Assembly (NCBI RefSeq): GCF_900545205.1
Contig: NZ_UQYC01000022.1
Coordinates: 1-24,887 of the forward strand
Length of the DNA stretch: 24,887 bases
Direction of reading: 5' to 3'
From: an uncultured Veillonella sp.
Lineage (GTDB): Bacteria > Bacillota > Negativicutes > Veillonellales > Veillonellaceae
The notes under the pieces were generated by a model that had not been told where the DNA came from, searched no databases, and saw nothing but the letters and a program-made list of their open reading frames with translations. Made by a program: the position numbers and the translations under genes. Shown piece after piece: positions 14,340 through 20,496 of this stretch (positions within the stretch are counted from its first letter, which is position 1; every line of letters starts with the position of its first letter).

Positions 14340-16478
14340 ATGTTACAATTTTCTGTTGTACGAAAACTCAGAAATCGCTTGCATGTTAAGATAACTGGTC
14401 ATCGCTTTACAGAGGCTGAAGCGGCTTATGTAGAGGATACATTACTCCTTAATGATGCAATTGTAGATGTAACCTTCTACACTCGTAGCAGTCAAATCGC
14501 CATTAAACATACTGGCGATTCTGATGCTGTGCGTGATGCAGTTCTCGGTCTACGCGATTTAGATTTGTCTGAAGCACCTGCTTTGAACGAATACTCACCA
14601 CGCTTGGTAAATAAAAAATATCGTGAAATGATGATCAACCGCACTGCACTTTACTTAGGTAAAAAAGCAGTGCTTCCTGCACCGATTGCTGCTGCATGGG
14701 CTTGGTTTGATGGTATTAAATTTATCGGTAAAGCCATTAAAACATTGTGGCAACGTAAGTTAACTGTCGAAGTACTTGATGGTGTAGCTATTGGTGCTGC
14801 ATTACTTCAAAAAGATTATCCTACAGCTGGCGCTGTTATGTACCTATTAGGTATTGGCGATATCTTAGAAGAATGGACTCACCGTAAATCCGTATTGAAT
14901 CTTGCTCAAAGCATGTCCTTGAACGTAGATAAAGTATGGGTTTTAGTTGATGACATTGAAGTGAGCAAGCCAGTTAACGAAGTTGTGGCAGGTGATAAAA
15001 TCATTATTCGCCAAGGCGAAGTGATTCCATTGGATGGCGTCGTTATCGATGGTGTTGTTCTTGTTAATGAAAGCTCCATGACTGGTGAACCAGAAGCGGT
15101 TCGTCGCGATCAAGATAGTTCTGTATATGCAGGTACTGTTGTTGAAGACGGTAAAGCTATTGTAGAAGTACGTAGCACATCCAAAACATCTCGTTACGAA
15201 AAAATCGTTAACCTTATCGAAGAGTCTGAACAAATGAAATCCGGTATGGAACAACAAGCATACCGCATGGCTGATAAATTAGTTCCAATAAGCTTTATTG
15301 GTGCTGGTTTGACATACTTGTTGACTCGTAATGTGATGAAAGCATTGTCTTTCGTAATGGTTGACTTCTCTTGTGCTCTTAAATTATCCATTCCATTGGC
15401 AGTACTTTCCGCTATGCAAGAAGCATCTAAACGCGGTATCACTGTTAAAGGTGGTAAATTCTTAGAACAAATTGCACAAGCAGATATGATTGTATTCGAT
15501 AAAACAGGTACTCTTACAAAAGCAGAACCTGAGTTTGAACAAATCATTCCATTTAATGGTCATGATGCAGATGAAATGTTAAAATTGGCTGCATGTATTG
15601 AGGAACATTTCCCTCATTCCATGGCAAAAGCAATTGTACGTGCTGCTAAGGATCATTCCTTGCCTCACAAGGAAATGCACTCCGACGTAGAATACGTTGT
15701 AGCTCATGGTATTGCATCTAAAGTAGGCCGCTACCGTGTACGCATTGGTAGTGCTCACTACATCTTTGATGATGAAAAAACAAAGATTCCTGCAGATGAA
15801 CAAGAAAAGTTCAATAATTTACCAAATTCATCTTCCCATATTTATCTCGCTATTGGAGGTACACTAGCAGCGGTTATTTGTATTAAAGACCCTGTTCGTG
15901 AGGAAGCAAAACAAGTTATAGCTGATTTACATACATTGGGCATTAAAAAGGTTGTCATGATGACTGGCGACTCCAAACGTAATGCACAACGTGTAGCTGA
16001 CGAACTCGGCATCGATGAATTGCATGCTGAAGTATTGCCAGAAGATAAAGCGGCTTATGTAAAACAAGCAAAAGCTGAAGGCTATACTGTTATGATGGTA
16101 GGGGATGGTATTAACGATTCCCCAGCAATTTCTGAAGCACATGTTGGTATCGCTATGAATGAAGGTGCACCAATCGCTCAAAAAATTGCAAATGTTACTA
16201 TTTCTTCCGATCATCTACAAGCTCTTGTAGATTTACGCCGCATTTCTATGGCATTGATGAAACGCATCAAAGCAAATTACAATGGTATCGTTGGTTTCAA
16301 TGGTGCTCTTGTAGGTGGTGGCGTACTCGGTATTATGCCGCCAAGCCAAACAGCATGGTTGCATAATCTATTCACATTGGGTATCGGCTTAGAAAGCATG
16401 ACTCCATTGTTGAAGAAAGAAGAACAAAAGGAAACTGTTCCTACAATTGATGTAACAGCTGACTCTGTAGTGGCTTAA
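14340..16478 (+). CDS. P1B-type metal ATPase with SCALK motif, candidate ferrosome ATPase (FezB-like)
   Basis: This 712-residue P-type ATPase has the full catalytic set: TGEP (248-251) in the actuator domain, DKTGT (phosphorylated D387), TGDS, and GDGIND (588-593). The HP motif region reads EEHFPHSMAKA, as in P1B heavy-metal pumps. The membrane metal-site motif is not CPC, SPC or TPC but D342-FSCALKLSIP, with S344, C345 and K348. The N-terminus (1-80) looks like an HMA fold without the metal-binding CxxC and carries an arginine-rich start, VVRKLRNRL (R8, R11, R13). These traits fit the P1B-6 group that includes FezB, the ATPase that loads iron into ferrosomes in Desulfovibrio and Clostridioides difficile. 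The place beside feoAB supports an iron substrate. An Fe, Mn or Zn exporter is the alternative. Confidence 0.88.
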   Translation: MLQFSVVRKLRNRLHVKITGHRFTEAEAAYVEDTLLLNDAIVDVTFYTRSSQIAIKHTGDSDAVRDAVLGLRDLDLSEAPALNEYSPRLVNKKYREMMINRTALYLGKKAVLPAPIAAAWAWFDGIKFIGKAIKTLWQRKLTVEVLDGVAIGAALLQKDYPTAGAVMYLLGIGDILEEWTHRKSVLNLAQSMSLNVDKVWVLVDDIEVSKPVNEVVAGDKIIIRQGEVIPLDGVVIDGVVLVNESSMTGEPEAVRRDQDSSVYAGTVVEDGKAIVEVRSTSKTSRYEKIVNLIEESEQMKSGMEQQAYRMADKLVPISFIGAGLTYLLTRNVMKALSFVMVDFSCALKLSIPLAVLSAMQEASKRGITVKGGKFLEQIAQADMIVFDKTGTLTKAEPEFEQIIPFNGHDADEMLKLAACIEEHFPHSMAKAIVRAAKDHSLPHKEMHSDVEYVVAHGIASKVGRYRVRIGSAHYIFDDEKTKIPADEQEKFNNLPNSSSHIYLAIGGTLAAVICIKDPVREEAKQVIADLHTLGIKKVVMMTGDSKRNAQRVADELGIDELHAEVLPEDKAAYVKQAKAEGYTVMMVGDGINDSPAISEAHVGIAMNEGAPIAQKIANVTISSDHLQALVDLRRISMALMKRIKANYNGIVGFNGALVGGGVLGIMPPSQTAWLHNLFTLGIGLESMTPLLKKEEQKETVPTIDVTADSVVA

Positions 16479-16480
16479 TT

Positions 16481-16530
16481 AAAAACCTCCATATAAGGTA
16501 TTTATTTACCTATATGGAGGTTTTTCTTTT
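16481..16530 (+). terminator. Terminator after the ATPase gene
   Basis: AAAAACCTCCATATA (16481-16495) pairs with TATATGGAGGTTTTT (16511-16525), the stem extends inward with one bulge, and TTTTTCTTTT follows. It is strong and closes the iron block. Confidence 0.9.
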
Positions 16531-16593
16531 TTGATGACATTTATCTATGATTATTGTAAAATACAAAGAGATTACATATCATAGGAGATCTTT

Positions 16594-16998
16594 ATGAACA
16601 CATTAATAGATATTTGTAAAAGATCCATCTACTTGAATATATTTATCGTAGTAATTCCTATTATTGCGTATATGATTCATAATGGATCGAGTGCGACAGT
16701 AGCACTTGCATGGTATTTGCTCTTATCGTTAATAATGCCTTGGGCATATTTATCGTTTAAAAGTAGTACCTTTGGAGATGGTAAATCGATTAGCCGTATT
16801 GCCTATTTTATAAGTTGGATTATAATTCACGGTATTAGCTATAAAGGTATTTTTCTCGGTATAGATTTATCTATGTTATGGAGCTGGCCAACAGTTGGTC
16901 GAGATGTAGCTTTCTTAGTAGCTATGTATATTGGTGTTACTATTAGCTTGATTTTGGCATACGGTCTTACTCGTTTAGTAGGAGGCCGTAATGAATAA
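16594..16998 (+). CDS. Unrecognised small membrane protein
   Basis: I do not recognise this 134-residue protein. It has about four hydrophobic segments (near residues 13-28, 34-52, 64-82 and 105-128) with short polar loops, for example KSSTFGDGKSIS in the middle. It has no cysteine cluster and no known motif. AGGAG lies about 7 bases upstream. Its stop overlaps the next gene by 8 bases, so the two are translated in close step. Together with the following membrane protein and ECF S component it looks like one transcription unit. A part in the same transport system is a guess from position only. Confidence 0.75.
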   Translation: MNTLIDICKRSIYLNIFIVVIPIIAYMIHNGSSATVALAWYLLLSLIMPWAYLSFKSSTFGDGKSISRIAYFISWIIIHGISYKGIFLGIDLSMLWSWPTVGRDVAFLVAMYIGVTISLILAYGLTRLVGGRNE

Positions 16999-17833
16999 GA
17001 ATTTCTGGTTATTCACCGTTGTCTGTGCATTATTTGTAAGTGCTGTAACGACAGTTCTTTCTTTAAGTGGCGCGCTAGCTTTACCAATTTTAGTATTCCC
17101 CGTGTTGTCCCTCGTAATACCTCTTATGGTACGAAGACTTAAGAATGCTAAATTTAATGACGATCTACCATTGGGTATGGGCTATCATACGTATAGTTGG
17201 GCTTGGTGGACTGTATTTTCATTTCTGCATACGCCCTTTAGCTTTACTGCAGATAATGGAATTGTAACAGCGTTGCTTCTCTTCGTGGTGTATTTTATAG
17301 TTCAAGTACTTATTGAACTTTGTGGGTTGCTAACTACTAAGTTTTTCAATCGAAATCATCGATGGGGAATGGTAGATGAAGCACTCGATATAATTGGATA
17401 TACTATTCCAATTCCATTCTTATATATTGGTTCACTTCTCTATATTGATCTACAAGATCCAATGGTTTATTTCATGTATGCGTCATCTATGAATGTGAAT
17501 ATACTCTTTGCAGAATTGGTGTCGTTACTTATATCCTTATTGGTATTTGTATTCTATTTATATCCAAGAGAAATAGCCTATAAAGGTATACGATTATTTC
17601 GTATTGTTTTAACTGCTGGTTTATGGCTCGCTATGAATGCCCATATTTTATATGGTGGTTATATTCCAGAGTTTGTTTTATCTTTAGTTCCTACCGTTTT
17701 TCCAACGTATCAAGGTAATCCGCTAGTGTTTGTTACCCCAACTTTGTTAGAAGCTGGTATGACAGGTGTAGCAGTGATTATAGGTGCATTGGTAGAGCGT
17801 GGTATTATTTCACGACGCCGTGAACGTATTTAA
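16991..17833 (+). CDS. Unrecognised multi-pass membrane protein
   Basis: I do not recognise this 280-residue protein. It has about seven hydrophobic segments, starting at residues 5-24 and 27-46. Polar loops include KNAKFNDDLPLGMGYHTYSW after the second segment and NRNHRWGMVDEALD in the middle, and the C-terminus is basic (RRRERI). It lacks the Arg-containing coupling motifs expected of an ECF T subunit, so I do not call it one. The ATG overlaps the end of the upstream gene by 8 bases and uses the GGAGG inside that gene. The ECF S component follows after 49 bases. Start choice is supported by that ribosome binding site. Confidence 0.75.
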   Translation: MNKNFWLFTVVCALFVSAVTTVLSLSGALALPILVFPVLSLVIPLMVRRLKNAKFNDDLPLGMGYHTYSWAWWTVFSFLHTPFSFTADNGIVTALLLFVVYFIVQVLIELCGLLTTKFFNRNHRWGMVDEALDIIGYTIPIPFLYIGSLLYIDLQDPMVYFMYASSMNVNILFAELVSLLISLLVFVFYLYPREIAYKGIRLFRIVLTAGLWLAMNAHILYGGYIPEFVLSLVPTVFPTYQGNPLVFVTPTLLEAGMTGVAVIIGALVERGIISRRRERI

Positions 17834-17882
17834 TTTCTAGTTTCGACTTATATCCGTAAGGAATGAGAACGAAGGAGGATCT

Positions 17883-18674
17883 ATGAACAACAATGAACGT
17901 CCAGTGGATGATAACTCAACTGTATCAATCCCAGGCAATGAAACGACTAGCCCCGTTGAACGCAAAAAGGTTAAAAAAGAGAAAAAGAGTGGTATTACTA
18001 TTCGTGAGCTTACCATTATTGGTTTGTTGGCGGGGATTACAATCGCATTAGGTGTATCTGGATATGGGATTATTCCATTGGGGCCTCTTAATGTGACAAC
18101 TCTACATGTACCGACACTTATTGGTGCTATTGTAGAAGGTCCTAAGGTAGGTGCCTTTGTAGGCTTTATCTTTGGTTGCTATAGCTTGTGGCAAAATATT
18201 ACAGCACCTAATATTTTGTCCCCACTATTTATTAATCCAATTATTTCTGTATTACCACGTATACTTTTCCCTGTATTAGCATATTTAGTATACTTATTAT
18301 TGTGGAAAGCACCTCAAGGTCCACGCATTCTTGTATCTGCATTTATGGGTACTGTATTCCATACAATTATGGTCATGGGACTTATCTTCTTGCTTTATGC
18401 AGATATGTTTGCTATTAAAATGAACCTAAGCCCAGATCAAGTATTAGGCTCTATTGTATTCTTATCTGTTACGCACGGTATTCCAGAAGCTGTTTTTGCA
18501 GCTGTTATCGTTACTCCAGTTGCATTGGCATTACGTAAGGTATTGCGTAAGGATACTCCTAAGAAAGAAAAAACTGATGCTGTTACAAGCACTGCAACGA
18601 CAGTAGGAGCGGATGCAAATAAAACTACAGAAGTTAATAAAATAAAATCTGTAGACGAAAACATAACTAAATAG
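17883..18674 (+). CDS. ECF transporter S component with charged N- and C-terminal extensions
   Basis: This 263-residue protein has the core of an energy-coupling factor substrate-binding (S) subunit, PF12822 type: six hydrophobic helices between about residues 42 and 218, with IPLGPLNVTTLHVPTLIGA and EGPKVGAFVGFIFG, the typical signature of vitamin-class S subunits. Such proteins bind a vitamin or similar compound in the membrane and join a shared ATPase/T module. That module is not in this window. Unusual are an N-terminal polar tail of about 40 residues ending in a Lys-rich stretch and a C-terminal tail of about 45 residues rich in Lys, Thr and Asp; typical S subunits have about 170-210 residues. 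The substrate cannot be told; no riboswitch was seen upstream. GGAGG precedes the ATG. Confidence 0.85.
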   Translation: MNNNERPVDDNSTVSIPGNETTSPVERKKVKKEKKSGITIRELTIIGLLAGITIALGVSGYGIIPLGPLNVTTLHVPTLIGAIVEGPKVGAFVGFIFGCYSLWQNITAPNILSPLFINPIISVLPRILFPVLAYLVYLLLWKAPQGPRILVSAFMGTVFHTIMVMGLIFLLYADMFAIKMNLSPDQVLGSIVFLSVTHGIPEAVFAAVIVTPVALALRKVLRKDTPKKEKTDAVTSTATTVGADANKTTEVNKIKSVDENITK

Positions 18675-18677
18675 TAT

Positions 18678-18707
18678 TTTACAGGCTTTTCATAAATATG
18701 ATAAAAT
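18678..18707 (+). promoter_or_regulatory. Promoter of the SCIFF peptide gene
   Basis: TTTACA (18678-18683), an 18-base spacer and TAAAAT (18702-18707) preceded by TGA form a good extended -10 promoter just after the ECF gene, about 35 bases before the peptide start. Confidence 0.6.
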
Positions 18708-18741
18708 AAATATCATTCGATAAGTATTGAGGAGGATAACC

Positions 18742-18885
18742 ATGGCTAAACGTATTCGTACTATCAACACTGAATCCTTACAAAAAACTGCTAAAACTGG
18801 CGGTTGTGGGGAATGTCAAACATCTTGCCAATCTGCTTGCAAAACAAGCTGCACAGTTGGTAACCAAGTTTGCAAACAAAAATAA
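18742..18885 (+). CDS. scfA: SCIFF six-cysteine peptide precursor (ranthipeptide)
   Basis: A 47-residue open reading frame begins MAKRIRTINTESLQK and contains six cysteines, C22, C25, C29, C33, C37 and C44, in the segment CGECQTSCQSACKTSC followed by TVGNQVC. This is an almost exact match to the SCIFF family (six cysteines in forty-five residues), known across Clostridia. The precursor is modified by a radical SAM enzyme that links cysteine sulfurs to nearby residues such as Thr (thioether bonds, ranthipeptide class). The first 20 residues or so act as a leader with the family phrase TxNTESL. The start follows GAGGAGG. The maturase gene comes next, after a hairpin. The biological role of SCIFF peptides is still unsettled; signalling has been suggested for related ranthipeptides. 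Confidence 0.96.
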   Translation: MAKRIRTINTESLQKTAKTGGCGECQTSCQSACKTSCTVGNQVCKQK

Positions 18886-18890
18886 TAAAG

Positions 18891-18917
18891 AGGCTCGCTT
18901 AGCGGGCCTTTTTTATT
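18891..18917 (+). terminator. Terminator or attenuator between the peptide and maturase genes
   Basis: AGGCTCGC (18891-18898) pairs with GCGGGCCT (18902-18909), with one G-T pair, around a TTA loop and followed by TTTTT. It should end most transcripts from the peptide gene, allowing more peptide than maturase. Confidence 0.8.
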
Positions 18918-18986
18918 TATGTGTATAATACATACTTTATATGGTATATCTTTATGACTCTTTTCATAACGTTTAGCATGGAAATG

Positions 18987-19025
18987 TGGTACAATTATCT
19001 AGAAAGTTCTATATAGTAGAACTTT
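18987..19025 (+). promoter_or_regulatory. Extended -10 promoter and 5' stem-loop of the maturase gene
   Basis: TGGTACAAT (18987-18995) is an extended -10 element without a clear -35. Transcription would start near 19002, right at a perfect 9-base stem (AAAGTTCTA 19003-19011, TAGAACTTT 19017-19025) with a 5-base loop. A hairpin at the very 5' end of a message often protects it from decay; this role is inferred. Confidence 0.45.
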
Positions 19026-19051
19026 TACCATACATAATAATTGGAGGTACC

Positions 19052-20461
19052 ATGTTAGAATTAAAACCAATGATCCATAAGTTTCGGATGAAGGATAACT
19101 ATTACTGCTTAGATGTTAATAGTGGTATTATTCACGTTATCGACGAACTCATTGATAGAGTTCTTGACATATATGATGGCACTAATCGCGATGCAGTACA
19201 TTCTGCATTAGATGCTAAAGAAGATGCCGTAGAACTTGATGAGATTATGGATGAGTTAGATGAGCTCATTAAAGCAGAGCAATTGTTTGCTCCCATGAGT
19301 ACAGAGTTTAAACTTGTAGTAGGTGAAAAACCTATTGTTAAGGCATTATGCTTAAATATTGCTCATGATTGTAATTTAGCATGTAAATACTGTTTTGCCA
19401 GCCAAGGTGATTATGGCGGTGTAAAACGTGAATTAATGAGTTTTGATGTGGCGAAGCGTGCAGTAGACTTCCTCATTAAAATGAGCGGCCCTCGTCAACA
19501 TTGTGAAATAGACTTCTTTGGTGGAGAACCTTTATTGAACTGGGATGTTGTTAAACAAACAGTTGAATATATTGAATCCATTCAAGAAAAGCACAATAAG
19601 ATTTTCAAGCTTACATTGACTACAAATGGCATGCTGTTAACACAAGATAAAATCGACTATGTAAACGAACATAAGATGAGCCTTGTATTATCTTTGGATG
19701 GTCGTGAATCTGTACATAATGCGATGCGTCCTGTAGCTGGTAGTGGTGCGGAATCTTACAAATATATTGCTAAAAACCTTATCAATGCTGTAAAACAACG
19801 CCATGGCCTTGAATACTACGTACGTGGTACGTATACACATAAAAACTTGGACTTTACAAAAGACGTTATGGCTATGTCTGATCTTGGCTTCGAACATTTA
19901 TCCATGGAGCCTGTAGTAGGTGAAGAGGGGGACTATGTTCTTCGCGAAGAAGATTGGCCTGTATTGGAAAAAGAATATGAAAAATTAGCAGATATTTATT
20001 TACAACGTCAATTAGATGGTTGGGGCGAGAAGTTTAACTTCTTCCACTTCCGTATGGATTTGTACCGCGGTCCATGTATGGCTAAACGCCTTCGTGGTTG
20101 TGGTGCTGGTCACGAATATATGGCAATTGTTCCAAATGGCGATATTTACCCATGTCATCAATTCGTAGGTAAAGACGGATACGTGCTTGGCAATGTGTAT
20201 GATGGATTACAAAATACAGAAATTCCTAAAGATTTCCGTAATACACATGTATTCTCTAAACCAACTTGTGCTGAATGTTGGGCGAAATTCTTCTGTTCCG
20301 GTGGCTGTCATGCTAATAATATTACATTAGGTGGCGACTTAGAAACACCTTATGAATTTGGCTGCCGCTTACAAAAGAAACGTATTGAATGCGCTATTAT
20401 GATTCAAGCCGAGTTAGAACAAGCTGGCATTGATGGCAGTATTCCTGTAGCATTAGGTTAA
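19052..20461 (+). CDS. scfB: Radical SAM SCIFF maturase (SPASM domain)
   Basis: This 469-residue enzyme installs thioether cross-links in the SCIFF peptide. The N-terminal part (about 1-95) acts as a peptide-recognition domain. The radical SAM cluster motif CNLACKYC gives C107, C111 and C114, followed by FFGGEPLL. The C-terminal SPASM domain has many cysteines (GCGAGHEY, YPCHQF, CAECWAKFFCSGGC), which bind two further iron-sulfur clusters. The length fits the family. I chose ATG 19052 because TTGGAGG lies just before it; an upstream start at 18986 in the same frame has no ribosome binding site, would add 22 residues and falls on the promoter. The peptide gene is directly upstream and hypF follows after 35 bases. 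Confidence 0.95.
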   Translation: MLELKPMIHKFRMKDNYYCLDVNSGIIHVIDELIDRVLDIYDGTNRDAVHSALDAKEDAVELDEIMDELDELIKAEQLFAPMSTEFKLVVGEKPIVKALCLNIAHDCNLACKYCFASQGDYGGVKRELMSFDVAKRAVDFLIKMSGPRQHCEIDFFGGEPLLNWDVVKQTVEYIESIQEKHNKIFKLTLTTNGMLLTQDKIDYVNEHKMSLVLSLDGRESVHNAMRPVAGSGAESYKYIAKNLINAVKQRHGLEYYVRGTYTHKNLDFTKDVMAMSDLGFEHLSMEPVVGEEGDYVLREEDWPVLEKEYEKLADIYLQRQLDGWGEKFNFFHFRMDLYRGPCMAKRLRGCGAGHEYMAIVPNGDIYPCHQFVGKDGYVLGNVYDGLQNTEIPKDFRNTHVFSKPTCAECWAKFFCSGGCHANNITLGGDLETPYEFGCRLQKKRIECAIMIQAELEQAGIDGSIPVALG

Positions 20462-20496
20462 TAGCCATTAATTCTCCGTCTATAGTAGGAGTTTAT

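Noticed and set aside
15194..15547. 117-residue reverse-strand open frame within the ATPase gene
   Set aside because: It lies opposite a clear P-type ATPase, has no ribosome binding site and reads as a codon shadow. Other reverse frames inside feoB, prfC, topB and hypF were set aside for the same reason.
16531..16593. Vitamin riboswitch before the ECF operon
   Set aside because: Only about 60 bases separate the ATPase terminator from the first gene, too short for a TPP, FMN or cobalamin riboswitch, and no matching core is seen.
16991..17833. ECF T (transmembrane coupling) subunit
   Set aside because: It is multi-pass and beside an S component, but I cannot find the two Arg-containing coupling motifs expected in a T subunit.
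18986..19051. Upstream ATG start for the SCIFF maturase
   Set aside because: It falls in the extended -10 promoter element and has no ribosome binding site; ATG 19052 has TTGGAGG.
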